Below are positions 1 through 9,916 of a stretch of DNA of 64,000 nt, piece by piece. Position numbers and translations under genes: made by a program. This DNA is from Primula veris (taxonomy: Eukaryota; Streptophyta; Magnoliopsida; Ericales; Primulaceae). Under the pieces are notes generated by a model that did not search any database, was not told the DNA's origin, and was given only the letters and a program-made list of their open reading frames with translations. The stretch spans positions 14,143,501-14,207,500 of the forward strand of contig OY821745.1 in the NCBI GenBank assembly GCA_963682055.1. Reading direction: 5' to 3'. Numbering within the stretch: the first letter of the stretch is position 1; every line of letters begins with the position of its first letter.

Positions 1-120
1 AAAGAAGTACTATGTGTAAGATAGCTTACCAGTATAGGTACCACCTTACCTATGCTTCTTAATGATATTATCTTTCGAACATATAAACATAGTTTGCCAT
101 ACTGTCTAACAAGTGCAGAT

Positions 121-340
121 ATGAAATTCCCAAACGGCTAAGTGCCTAGAAATACTATGAAATTCCCAAACGGCTAAGTGCCTAGGAATACTATGAAATT
201 CCCAAACGGCTAAGTGCCTAGGAATACTATGAAATTCCCAAACGGCTAAGTGCCTAGGAATACTATGAAATTCCCAAATGGCTAAGTGCCTAGGAATACT
301 AAGAAATTCCCAACATGGCATGTCTAAAAGAAAGCCTAGG
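121..340. repeat. 36-bp tandem repeat, about 5.5 copies
   Basis: A 36-bp unit starting ATGAAATTCCCAAACGGCTA is repeated head to tail from 121, nearly perfect for five copies and decaying at about 305-340. There are no spacers, so this is a minisatellite. Short tandem arrays are common in the 3' non-coding region of large Tat-like elements. Confidence 0.9.
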
Positions 341-705
341 AATACTCAAGTCCTCCAATAAACCGGAGGCACATATGCAGGTACCACTTTATCTAGTAAG
401 CAAGGATTGGAGAAAATAAAGGGAAGAGAAGAATAATTCAAGCCCGCATTACGGAGGCGACCAGTTACCAAGCAAAGAAAACAAAGGAAAAACAATCCAA
501 TCAAGGAAATATCAACAAGACAATAAAAAGATCCAATACATGAATAAAGGAATGAAGCAAATAGTCCATGCCCGCGTTACGGAGGCAATAATGTACGACG
601 AATAAATAAAGAAATCAACTAAGAAGAGCTGCTACATGACGAACACGCCGGTACATGACTCAGCCTGACCTCCTCGTCATCTGTCGTCGTGTCTTCATCG
701 GACTC

Positions 706-1265
706 TTAACCCTCAAAACGCTCCTCAGAAATGAGAAAATCGAAGTTGGTCGTATAAATACCCACATGTTGCCCTACCTCGAGCCGGGCTGCGAATTCTG
801 ACCCCCTTGCGTTCTCATGGGCAATAGATGCACCCTTAAGACGAGATTCGTCCACAGGGTGCTGACGAGCTTCATACAGTTCAGAAGAAGCATCATGTCG
901 ATGTGTAGACGCACGAAAGAATTTCATCAAGACATTGGCCTGGGGTATTAACAGCTTTAATTTACCAAACCATTTATCCTTTAAATGCCAATACCGGGCC
1001 AGACGACGCTCTTGCACCTCATAAACATGTTCGGCACGTCCCACATAAGCACGGAATGATGCAAATTGAGTTCGCAATTTTTTCTTAAGCCGAGCGCATT
1101 GGACTTTCAGCTTCTCGTTCTTTCCCATCAGGATATGAGGTAAATGGGCACGAGATTCCTCTGCCGCATCAGACGAACCCCCAACCCGGGCAGCACCAGT
1201 CGGTTCTTGCCCCGCACTAACAGGGGGCGGAGAGCTAGTCAGCTGGACCACGGTAGGAAATGCCT
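706..1265 (-). CDS. Last open block of the antisense retrotransposon gene, coupling to the preceding exon unresolved
   Basis: An open block of about 185 residues on the minus strand begins after a good acceptor (TTTGTAG, just above 1265) and ends at the stop near 706. It is rich in basic and charged residues and has a Pro/Ser/Gly-rich start. It follows the four large exons of the antisense gene by a gap the size of that gene's introns, so it may be its last exon. The obvious donor of the previous exon near 1404 would bring it in out of frame, so either that junction is damaged or this block is separate. I recognise no domain. It lies opposite the sense of the host retrotransposon. Confidence 0.4.
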
Positions 1266-1389
1266 ACAAAGAAAGGAGGGAAAAATACAGCAGCATCAAT
1301 ACAACTAAAGAACCGACAAAGCCAAATCCAAATAAATAATATTTTTATACAAGCCTGAAGAAACTCGAAATGCAAACTACTCTCAAAAC

Positions 1390-4300
1390 TCAGTCAGATA
1401 AACCCTCGATGGAAGCCGAGGTCTCTGCGGCGTCAGCAAAAGGAATGTCCCGTAGAGAAACTATCTGCGTACCCAAACGACCCTTTACCGAGGCATACAA
1501 GCTGTTCAACGCAGCCGTCGTTTCGATTACCCGGGCCATAGCATCAACCATACGCTCCGCTCGGGTAACACCACGGGTACCTTTCACATACTCATACACC
1601 TCTAGTGCCTGAGCACGATCCCAATAGGCTTTTACGAAGGATAATAGCAGATTCGCGTCTTCGAAAACGGCCCCTAACACCAAGTTCAAGCTCGTCACCC
1701 GGCCTCGGGCTTCATCACGAGAGCGCCGAAGTGCACCAAGAAGCTCTTTGGTCTTGCCCTTGTTTGCTGTATAGTAGGCGGTCTTCTTGCTGAACTTCTC
1801 TCCCAAATCGCATAACCGAATCGACAAGTTTGAAATATGAATATTCAGATCCTCGATTTCACGGCGAGCAGAATTCAATTCCGAAGTTAAGGATGCCTTA
1901 AGCCTTTCTGGATCACCTATAACAGTATCATCTACACTACGACTAGGAGGGGCCCAGACCACCATGGCCAGGGGATTAACATGTACCTGACAAGATTTTT
2001 ATGTGTCCTTCAAAAGATAACAACAACGAACAGACAACGAAATCAACTAAGAAAGCCAAACAGGAAGAAAAGGGAGCACATATATTATCAACTTCCCAAC
2101 AGAATGTCCTTATAGATACAAAAATGGCCCACAATCTGGGTACCAAAAGACCCTACACTAAGTTACATAAAAAATACTACAAGTATATGATCAGTGCTCC
2201 ACCTGAGAAGATGCCGGTGGGGGAGTAGCAGCAGTAGCAGACCGAGGAGTAGAAGGAGCTGACCCGGAATGGGGACGGAGCGCCGTCGATGTCGTATGCC
2301 CAGGCAGCCGTGGGAGCTCCTCATCCCGAAGATTGGCCCAATCTAGAGGTTTAGGCGGTGCACCCTGGGGACAGGGATAAACCAATTCCGACCATGCCCG
2401 GTCCGACAGAGGTACCCTGGCAAAATTCAGAGCACGAACATGAGCGCAAAAGATGGAAAAGTTGGCAATCGCTTTAAACTTTGCCCGCTCTTCCGATTGC
2501 GCCGCTTTCAAAGAAGCAACCTCGGATTTTTCAGCCTCCACATCCTCCGCCATGAGCACGTTATCAGCTTCTAATAGGTCGTATTTTTCTACCATACGCT
2601 CCTTTTCGGCCGCCAACCTTTCAACCTCCTCGGTCAAGCGTAAGTTATCTCCCACCACCTTGTCATAATCGGCGGCTAACTTCACCATCTGGGCTTTCTC
2701 CTCAGCCATTGCCTTACTTTCGGCAATTATCTTCTCCTTCTCTGCCTCGAGCATATGAGCTATCTCATCAGCCATTGCCTTATTTTCGATAATTAGCTTC
2801 TCTTTCTCAGCCTTGAGCGCCGTCAACTGATCCTTCAGTACAACGGTACCCACGAAAGCCTGTAATCAAAAACATCAGACACTAGCCAACTAAGGGCATA
2901 ACGAACTATATAACATAAGACGTGCGAAACATACCCGAAGCATATCATTGTTGGCTTGCTCAATGACCGACACTAAAGGACGAGCAGCCATTTCCTCGGC
3001 ATCCTTGAAGATAAGGGGCTTCAGAGCAGTATACCCCATCCTTAAGGCTCGGGGTTGCTCTAGCAGTTTGCCCCCACACCGATCAATATAACGGGTCATC
3101 GCGACCCCGTCCACCACCACCTTTTCCGAACTGGGGGGAACCTCATCCTCCCCTCTCGTCACAACCTCCTCGGTAATCTCTTTGCCGGCTACCACCTCCA
3201 CTTCCTCCCTAACCCCCTTCTCCGACGGAACAGTCTCAGGGGCCATGCGCTCACTCACATCCTCAGTTCGGATGGGCGACATGACAAGCAAGCTCATCGT
3301 ATCCTCACCCATGTTCACCATGAGGTTGAGATGTCCGAATATATTATCGAACGACTCCTGAAACACAACAATACTCATTGACCGGGCAAGGGTAAGGGTA
3401 ACCAATGAAGAAGTCAATAGCTGAAACATGATAACAAATAAAGAGAGGAACAATGGAAGTAAAAAAAACAATTCACAAAACTAATACACATACATCGACA
3501 TTCGCGGAAGCCGCCTCGGTAGAGTCATCTTGAGGAGAGGCAACCGGAACCTCCTCGTTCACCAATGTATCCGACACCCTGGTCCTCTTCGGGGTCCCAG
3601 CAACGGTGTCTGCTGCACGGCGCTTAGGACGAACAGGCTTTTTCCCTCCCCGAGCAGCACTTCGAGCCTTGACAATTTTGAGGAATTCCTCCTTCGGCTC
3701 TATGGGAATCTCAGGCGCCGGATTACCCTTGGTCACTGGCCCTGCAGGATAACCTAACAGCATGGGAGCAGTACGGCTTGCCGGGTCCTTCGTCGGTCTA
3801 GGTCCCCACCACATCCAAAGGGCTAAGAGAGCTTCGGCATTGGGAGCGCCGAGGTCTGGCACATCAGGGGCGGTGGTTGCAGGTCCCGGAATCTGGGGTC
3901 CGGCACAACCCCAGTCTCCAGAAGCAATCATAATACCCAGGTTATGCTCCTTGTTGGTATCCGGAAGACCAATAACAAGCCGAGAGAAGGCACGCAATGT
4001 CTTCAAATAAGAGCTACGGCGATTAAAACTCAAACTGTAGACCCCGAATACATCTTTCAGTTCGACATTAATCCCCGACAACTCCGACAACCTTCGAATA
4101 CCGTTCAGGGTCCGATATCCATTCAGAGCCAATTGGGCCGGGGAAATCTGGACGGCCTCAAAGAACGAAGCCATCCATTCAGTGAAAGGAAGTCTAAGAC
4201 CCCCCGTAAAAAATGCCGAGGAACGAACAGCTACCTCACCGGCAGGTACAACCCCCATGATCTCCTCATCGGAGACCGGCAGTCGAATATGAATGTCGTC

Positions 4301-4672
4301 GGGTATCCCCGCCAGCTTCTTAAAATCCTCTTCCACGAATGGGCCAACTTGAGCCAAGCATTGGGTCAGAATTTCCTATCCAAACGTCATAAAAACTTCA
4401 TTAATATACTACCCCAAAAACAAATCACACGAAGCGGGTTCTTCCCCCCCCAAAAAAAATTACCCGAAACCCTACATTTTTCAACCAACCCAACAAACAA
4501 AAATCCTATACATAACGAAAAACCACCAATCACCAACCTAGATAGACATATATAGGCAAGCAAGACCACATATCCACACCACATACATGACAGCAACAAC
4601 AAATCAAACATAAGACCCTAAGCACAGAGATATACAGAAAGCCCCACAAAATACAAAAACACTTACAGTCAT
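1390..4672 (-). CDS. Spliced antisense gene of the retrotransposon with a Transposase_28-like region and long coiled coils
   Basis: Minus-strand exons I infer: 4672-4667 (ATG plus one codon), 4375-3494, 3420-2935, 2859-2203 and 1986-1390. Every junction has GT-AG borders and falls between codons (phase 0), and no stop interrupts, giving about 875 residues. The long first block contains an FFTGGLRLPF...ALNGYRTLNGIRRL pattern, typical of the plant 'putative gypsy type transposon' domain (Pfam Transposase_28). Next come a Pro-rich and basic stretch (KKPVRPKRR), an acidic stretch, then heptad-rich coiled coil in the third block (repeated AEKEK/AESKAMAEE) and again in the fourth. Such proteins are found antisense in Tat-like elements; their role is unknown. 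The start is chosen because the 4375 block has an in-frame stop just before its acceptor. The intact frame suggests recent or selected coding capacity. Confidence 0.65.
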
Positions 4673-4675
4673 GAT

Positions 4676-5304
4676 TAAAGGGCAAACAGGAGATCGCCGC
4701 AGCAAATATTTCAGCAATAAGAAGAAACCCTGGGGAGAGAGTCAGAATATCTTTTGGCGGGAAGCACAAACCCTAGAGAGAGAAAATAAGAGATCTTTTT
4801 CAGTAAATTATGGGATAAAACCAAAAAGAGTTACTCAGCATAGTTAAAAAGGAGTGGAGCCACAAAAAGAATAAAATAATAATCGTCCTTTCGTGTGACA
4901 GAGGTTTACCTTTTTTCAGCCACATAAAAGTCCACAGCCACTATTTTCAACAAATCAACGCTCCAGATCCTGCCAACTCAGACAGTATATCCCACTAACC
5001 AATGCAGTTCGCATCATTACACCTATATAAACGGCCAGTAGACCCCACCACGAAAAGCTTACAGCATACGTTCCCCATATTACTACACCGAGGAGGCATC
5101 CCGCTTACGTTCCTCGACGCCAAGCAGGTTATTATCATAAGACCACAGATCACGGTCGACGAAGACCGTTCCTAGCTCGACGGCTTTTCAGCATCCGTTC
5201 TAGCAACGCTCTCTGGGGGGATAACCGTGCACTTTGCTCGGTGTCCAATACTGAGGGCCATCGTATGGTTTCAACATGAAGGCAAAGCAAAAATAAAAAT
5301 AAAA

Positions 5305-5335
<31 letters not shown>

Positions 5336-5436
5336 GAATCAAATTGGACAGGCAGAAGTTTTATTCATCCACGAAGAGGGGTACAAACAAACCTGTATAA
5401 CGGGAAAAGAAAAGTTTACAAGAAAAAACACCCATC
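4676..5436. other. Non-coding spacer of the retrotransposon with a short (TA)n tract
   Basis: No convincing gene. It contains the presumed 5' flank of the antisense gene. A TATA-like CTATATAAAC at about 5022 reads best on the plus strand. A (TA)n run of about 24 bp lies near 5307-5331. An AATAAA on the minus strand near 5360-5366 probably serves the small ORF ending at 5437. Confidence 0.5.
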
Positions 5437-5798
5437 CTACTTCTTGGAACTACCCCCCACGTCGGCATCCTTCTTCGCCAAGAGCTCCTCCAGACGCTCT
5501 TTTTCCCTAATCAATTGGGAAATACCAATCTCCACTTGTTTTAAAGCATGAGATTGAGACTTGCACTTCTGCTCGGCTTCAAAACGAGCAGCACTCTCCT
5601 CCTTCCAATCCTGTTTAAACCGCCTTTCTTCGGTCCGAGCACATTTAAGGTCGGCTTTCAGCCATGACATCTCAATTTCTTTCAACTGAAGAGGAGTCAA
5701 TTCCTCTTCCCTGAAACCAGGAGGACGGGGTAGCATAAAAGTAGGCTCCTCTTCAAGAAGGGTTTCTTTTTGGCAGCGGATCTAGTGATGGGAGCCAT
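5437..5798 (-). CDS. Small antisense coiled-coil ORF 1 (probably frameshifted near its N-terminus)
   Basis: The open frame 5736-5437 encodes 99 residues, nearly all charged helix (LQLKEIEMSW..., EERRFKQDWKEESAARFEAEQK), ending GGSSKK. The first ATG of the transcript unit is more likely at 5798 (MAPITRSAAKKK), in a frame that shifts by one base around the A/C-rich run at 5765-5775 before joining the long frame. A minus-strand TATA box lies about 90 bases upstream and an AATAAA lies 70-75 bases past the stop. Size, architecture and composition match the four small ORFs that follow it. I do not recognise a function; coiled-coil assembly is the only visible property. Confidence 0.45.
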
Positions 5799-5882
5799 CT
5801 TGGATAAAAGCGAATTAGAAGAAACAAAATTATCAAACAAGAGAAAGGAAGAATTGGTAATGAAATACAAACAATAGGGAGC

Positions 5883-5891
5883 ATTTATAAG
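5883..5891 (-). promoter_or_regulatory. TATA box of small antisense ORF 1
   Basis: Minus strand reads CCTTATAAATGC, about 90 bases before the ATG at 5798. Equivalent boxes stand before each of the other four small ORFs. Confidence 0.5.
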
Positions 5892-6058
5892 GAATCAAAG
5901 GGCACAAGAAACGAAGAAGCACAAAGTACGATGCGTTACAACAGTTCACAGGACGAAGGCATGAGATACGAAATGGTACAACTTCCCAGATACAGAAAAA
6001 GAAAAACGAAATACAAATTATAAAATGGAAAATACATCAGAACACTAGCCCAATCAAA

Positions 6059-6538
6059 TTAAGGATCAATGGGCGGGAAAACCGAACTGCCAGACCGGGA
6101 GAAAGCTACCCGAGCAGAGCAATCTAACCGAGCTTGGTAGGAGTCATTCATGACTACCAAGCACTCATTCTCCCTAGAGAGGTCGGTGTTCGTCCTAGTA
6201 AGGACCCTGATACACTTCTCAAGCCGAGCATTCCTAACCGTCATACCAGCTAGGCCTTGAGGGGAGTTATCGAACTCATCCTGAGCATGATCCCAAATCT
6301 CCTCGGCCTCGTACCAAGAGTTGACCAGGTGATTTCTGTGCAACAACAAATTATCAAGCTGACGACTCAAGGCCGAAATCTCGGTCCACTTCATTGTCTC
6401 CTCGGGATGAGAGTCGAACAAACTCAAAACCAAAACACCATACTCCTTCTCAAGACTGGCCATTCTATGACGGACCCGAGATACCTCAGCATCTAAGTCC
6501 TTCATCTGAGCATGATATCTCACCACGGACTCAGACAT
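6059..6538 (-). CDS. Small antisense coiled-coil ORF 2 (159 aa)
   Basis: An intact 159-residue frame on the minus strand starts MSESVVRYHAQMKDLDAEVS. It is helical and charged throughout, with leucine/valine heptads at residues 1-60 and 95-140, and has no membrane segment or catalytic motif I can recognise. TATA box CTCTATAAATAC lies about 100 bases upstream. It belongs to the series of small ORFs antisense to the retrotransposon, between the Transposase_28-like gene and the 3' LTR. Function unknown; a coiled-coil structural or Gag-like assembly role would be pure inference. Confidence 0.5.
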   Translation of the reverse strand: MSESVVRYHAQMKDLDAEVSRVRHRMASLEKEYGVLVLSLFDSHPEETMKWTEISALSRQLDNLLLHRNHLVNSWYEAEEIWDHAQDEFDNSPQGLAGMTVRNARLEKCIRVLTRTNTDLSRENECLVVMNDSYQARLDCSARVAFSRSGSSVFPPIDP

Positions 6539-6634
6539 TATGGAAAGTTGTTATGATACAGAAGGAAATGAGGGATGACAGAAGAAAACAATAAAAGTTT
6601 GTAAGAGGTGACAATTACAAAAGAAAAGATGAGA

Positions 6635-6646
6635 GTATTTATAGAG
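6635..6646 (-). promoter_or_regulatory. TATA box of small antisense ORF 2
   Basis: Minus strand CTCTATAAATAC, about 100 bases upstream of the ATG at 6538. Confidence 0.5.
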
Positions 6647-7269
6647 CCAAGGTAGTATGGCCTTGTCTGACAATGCTTGAGAACATGCATCTTTGACCAA
6701 CCTGTCATGTCTCAGATGTCACACGGCTACACTACGACAAGAAATAAAGATACAAAGGGTCCACATTCTAGAAAAACGACAAACCACAAGTGCAACATAA
6801 AAAGAAGTGCAAGATAAAGGGACAAAGATAATTTTCATTAATAAAGATGGGATACATCGCTGTTCATTACATCAGAGGACATCAAAAGGAAAAACTATTA
6901 CATCAGAGGACATCAAAAAGAAAATCTATTACATCAGAGAAAAATCTATTACACAAGATCATACAAAGAAGATCGACTATGTCAACAAGCCAAGCGAACA
7001 AGAGGCATGAAGGAAAGAGGTAAAAAAGAAAAAGATGAAGAGGAACATAAAGAAGTGAAAAATACGAAGAAAATAAACATAAAAAAGAAGAGACAAACGA
7101 AAATAACAAAAAACCCGAGGAACTCAGGGTTGATTGTTACATCGTAGTGGTGAGAGAAGATGGAGGAAAAGAAAGAGGAGGCACAGAAGAAAAAGAAAAA
7201 GAGATAAGAAAAGATGAAGAAATGAAGAAAATTGAAAAAAAAAATAAAGAGAAAAGAAAAAGGGGAAGG

Positions 7270-7563
7270 CTAGGGGGAAGTCGATCGGTATCGATGAGAA
7301 GGCTCGGCAGAGACATCCCTATCTCTAAGCCTCGGGTTCCCCCTCAACACCTCGTTCTCCTCGACCAGAGCCTGACGAGCTCGTCGGCAATAATCCAGCT
7401 CGGACCTTAGCCAAGTTAATTCCCGGACCATCTCGGTATGGTGATAACGCATCACCTTTAACTCCGCCTCAGCATCCTTCAACAGCTTTAGTGCATGGCC
7501 ATAAGAGGCTTCAAAAGCCTCGACTTGCAAAGCCAAGACAGATTTGGAGGAAGAACTAGCCAT
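7270..7563 (-). CDS. Small antisense coiled-coil ORF 3 (97 aa)
   Basis: I choose the ATG at 7563 (MASSSSKSVLALQVEAFEAS). The longer upstream extension has a hydrophobic composition unlike its relatives, and the ATG here is followed by GCT in the same MAS context as ORFs 4 and 5. The 97 residues form one coiled coil (residues 8-75) followed by an Arg/Ser-rich tail. TATA box CTATAAATACCC lies about 80 bases upstream. It is one of five similar units on this strand. Function unknown. Confidence 0.5.
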   Translation of the reverse strand: MASSSSKSVLALQVEAFEASYGHALKLLKDAEAELKVMRYHHTEMVRELTWLRSELDYCRRARQALVEENEVLRGNPRLRDRDVSAEPSHRYRSTSP

Positions 7564-7635
7564 TTTTAGAGATAAAATTTTATATAGGGCAAAGAGAGAT
7601 AAGGGGGAGATTATGAAGAAACCCATATTTTGATA

Positions 7636-7648
7636 GGGTATTTATAGA
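7636..7648 (-). promoter_or_regulatory. TATA box of small antisense ORF 3
   Basis: Minus strand TCTATAAATACCC, about 80 bases upstream of the ATG at 7563. Confidence 0.5.
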
Positions 7649-8160
7649 TAAATTAAGGAAGGATTAACGTGGGGAATTGCAACCGTTCGTCAATAGACTC
7701 TGAAAAAACATGGGTAATTGAGAAGATGCGTCTGTTGAGAAGAAACACTTGGATTCATGCAAGTGTTTAAATAGGGTAAAGATGCGTCTGTTGAGAAGAA
7801 ACGCTTGTATTCATGCGAGTATTTAAAGAGGGTAAATTTCAAAAAACTTCTACACGTGTTATTCTAGTGAAGTGCAACAGTGTTAAGAGATAAAGGATAA
7901 GATTTGTGCACAGAGCTCAAGAAATCCCATTAATTCCTGGATACAAAGAGTAGAAGATTCAATGGATAACATCAAGCACAAGGCTCAAGAAAAACCATTA
8001 ATGAAGCCACACGCGTGCACAGTAAAGAGAGATTGCATTGGGAAAATAAATCATACAAGAACGAGAAAAAGAAGAATTTTCATTAATTAAGGGGAACTTC
8101 ATTACAAGATGTTACTCAACAAAAGGACATTACAAAATTACAAAAATAAAAAGAAAAGAG

Positions 8161-8499
8161 TTATTTGGTGGAGGGGCCTGCTTCATCACTCGGCTTCTTT
8201 TTAGACCGAGCATACACTTTCTTGAGGGCCAATTTATAAGCCCTCTTAGAAGCAATATGCCTGTCTCTAGAGGCCTCGAGCTCTTTGATCCGAGCACGTG
8301 ACCAAATATTGTCGATCAGAGACCTCTGATATTCACTCTCCATGGCGTCCAAGCGCTCGTCCATCTCAACGGCGCGACGAGCCTCCATGGTCAAAGAGGC
8401 GACCCTCCTTTCGAGAATACGAGCCTTCCTCACCTCCTCTTCTAGATGAGCAATGTACTCGGGAAGGTTGTCATCACTAGTTTCTCGAGGAGAAGCCAT
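8161..8499 (-). CDS. Small antisense coiled-coil ORF 4 (112 aa), paralogue of ORF 5
   Basis: An intact 112-residue frame starting MASPRETSDDNLPEYIAHLE. It shares its whole architecture with the next unit: MASP start, D/N-rich linker, EYIAHLE-EV-KAR coiled-coil start, a middle heptad region, then an R-I-LEAS segment, a KRAYKL motif and a basic/serine tail. The two are therefore tandem duplicates. TATA box CCTATAAAAGGG lies about 50 bases upstream of the ATG, and a TTAATGAAAATT poly(A)-like signal follows the stop. Nothing catalytic is visible. It is antisense to the retrotransposon. Confidence 0.55.
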   Translation of the reverse strand: MASPRETSDDNLPEYIAHLEEEVRKARILERRVASLTMEARRAVEMDERLDAMESEYQRSLIDNIWSRARIKELEASRDRHIASKRAYKLALKKVYARSKKKPSDEAGPSTK

Positions 8500-8544
8500 T
8501 TGATTCGTTAAATAAGGAGTTATACAAAAAAGACAGGTACAGCC

Positions 8545-8556
8545 CCCTTTTATAGG
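8545..8556 (-). promoter_or_regulatory. TATA box of small antisense ORF 4
   Basis: Minus strand CCTATAAAAGGG, about 50 bases upstream of the ATG at 8499. Confidence 0.55.
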
Positions 8557-8738
8557 AAGAAATAATGGTGAAGATCAAAGGTCATCTCGAAGATAGACAA
8601 ACCCTCTTGAACTTTCCAAAGACATTTATGTCCAACTAACCACAGTTCAAATCCAATTCAGTCATCCAATGAGGTATTAAGAAAATAAACAGACGAGAAT
8701 GATAATTGGAAACATTTTATTAATTTCAAATAATTCGA

Positions 8739-9083
8739 TTACAACTGGGGAATGATGCCCCATACAAAAGAAATTACAAAAACTAATTGTTCCGAGGAAG
8801 AGGTTGCTTCAACGTCATCCGACCCCGGTTTGGACCGATTATGCAGCTTATAGGCTCTTTTTGCCGCTCTTTGCTTAGCCAGAGAAGCCTCGAGCCTGTT
8901 TATACGCTCAAAGGCCCAATCCCGATCAGCCATCGTCACATGATGAGCCGCGTCCATATCAGACAACTTCTTCGCCGTAACGGCCAGCTTCCTTTTCACA
9001 GCACGAGCTTTCTTGACCTCGTTTTCTAAATGAGCAATGTATTCGGAAGAATTGTCACCAGTAGCACCATTGGGAGAGGCCAT
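8739..9083 (-). CDS. Small antisense coiled-coil ORF 5 (114 aa), paralogue of ORF 4
   Basis: The ATG at 9083 is chosen because it gives the same MASP start as ORF 4; the frame extends upstream only with hydrophobic leader-like sequence beyond the TATA box. Shared motifs with ORF 4 are MASP, EYIAHLE, EV-KAR, RI-LEAS and KRAYKL. The C-terminus differs and ends in a short hydrophobic stretch (VFVISFVWG), perhaps read-through of a damaged stop. TATA box CCTATAAAATGG lies about 55 bases upstream; AATAAA follows the stop at about 8716. It is the unit closest to the 3' LTR. Confidence 0.55.
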   Translation of the reverse strand: MASPNGATGDNSSEYIAHLENEVKKARAVKRKLAVTAKKLSDMDAAHHVTMADRDWAFERINRLEASLAKQRAAKRAYKLHNRSKPGSDDVEATSSSEQLVFVISFVWGIIPQL

Positions 9084-9131
9084 GACGTTCTTAGTAATGA
9101 TAAGCAAAGTAATATTTATGAGGGAGCAATC

Positions 9132-9143
9132 CCATTTTATAGG
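9132..9143 (-). promoter_or_regulatory. TATA box of small antisense ORF 5
   Basis: Minus strand CCTATAAAATGG, about 55 bases upstream of the ATG at 9083. Confidence 0.55.
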
Positions 9144-9326
9144 CAAATGGGTGAATATCGAGGGTCACATCGAATTTAGATAGCAGGTTTGCAAATTACC
9201 AAGACATTAAATGGGTCCCAGGGAGCAGTCATAAATAGGAACATTTTTCAATAAAGCATTGGGAACATCAAGACAGAAGTAGCTTTCTCGACAGACCGAG
9301 CATGACTCCCTCGACGTGGAGACCAC

Positions 9327-9348
9327 ACCGAGGAAGTCAGGGAGCAAT
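9327..9348 (+). promoter_or_regulatory. Polypurine tract before the 3' LTR
   Basis: A purine-rich run (GAGGAAGTCAGGGAGCAAT) directly precedes the LTR start. This is where plus-strand DNA synthesis of an LTR element would be primed, and it sets the element's orientation as plus. Confidence 0.6.
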
Positions 9349-9916
9349 TAATAGAACATAAAAATTGGACCCGAATATATCTATTCGGATATGAATCGAC
9401 CCACCCATTATTTGAGGGTATCCAAGGCTAAAACCCAAAAACTCATGGTATAATATAGCTTTCCTCACAGGTCATTATCTGTAAGGGTCCAGCCCAATAG
9501 TAAAGATCCACAATGGAAAAGCGCATGAGGTGGCTCTTGAGATAACGACATTTGTCAACATCCCATGAGACATAATTGTCTATAAATAGCCAACTACCCC
9601 CCTTAAAATAAGGACCAGAAAATCTATCTAAAAAATATAGAGAGAATGAGAGAAAATAGAAAAATTTGTCAGAACCCACCACACTAAAAGGTAGACCGAG
9701 CAAGATACAAGACCGAACACCGAGATCGAAGAAAGATCAAGATTATCAGAGCAAGTTGTAATACCGAGCATAGATACAAATAGAAAACTGTATTCCGAGC
9801 AATTATACCACCGAGTTTAATAAAGATTAAAGAAAGGTTTATTATTTATTCTATTTTTATATATTATATTGTTGTTGAAAAGCCTAACGCCACTGACCAA
9901 AGTTATGGCTTTATCA
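9349..9916 (+). mobile_element. 3' LTR of the left-hand retrotransposon (568 bp)
   Basis: Borders come from alignment with the solo LTR at 38718-39290. Start TAATAGAACATAAA (the solo copy has the canonical TGATAGAACA), end GGCTTTATCA. A TATA box CTATAAATAGC lies at 9580-9590 and an AATAAA near 9821. By eye the two copies are roughly 80% alike, so they are not recent sisters. The first five bases after it (AATGG) would be the target duplication; its partner lies outside the window. Confidence 0.8.
9580..9590 (+). promoter_or_regulatory. LTR TATA box
   Basis: CTATAAATAGC within the LTR; the same sequence is kept in the solo LTR near 38933. Confidence 0.6.

Larger units (their letters stand above)
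1..9916 (+). mobile_element. 3' part of a large Ty3/gypsy (probably Tat-lineage) LTR retrotransposon, cut by the window start
   Basis: The stretch ends in an LTR (9349-9916) that matches a solo LTR elsewhere in the window (38718-39290). Just before the LTR lies a purine-rich tract ending GTCAGGGAGCAAT, which fits a plus-strand element. No gag or pol reading frame is visible in these 9.3 kb. The interior carries genes on the opposite strand: a spliced gene with a gypsy-type transposon (Transposase_28-like) region, and five short coiled-coil ORFs. Antisense ORFs between pol and the 3' LTR are known in the Tat lineage of plant Ty3/gypsy elements, so lineage is inferred from this layout and not from reverse transcriptase. 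The 5' LTR and any pol lie outside the window. The right edge interrupts a reading frame of another gene. Confidence 0.75.

Noticed and set aside
121..340. Regular 36-bp repeats that could suggest a CRISPR array
   Set aside because: The repeats are contiguous with no spacers, and this is plant nuclear DNA; it is a minisatellite in a retrotransposon.
1370..2668. Plus-strand frames opposite the antisense gene
   Set aside because: Shadows of the minus-strand exons, with no domain or splice support.
4387..4769. Two open frames on minus (4611-4387 and 4769-4530)
   Set aside because: Cys/Leu-rich low-complexity readings of AT-rich leader/intron sequence; only the short ATG at 4672 fits the splice structure.
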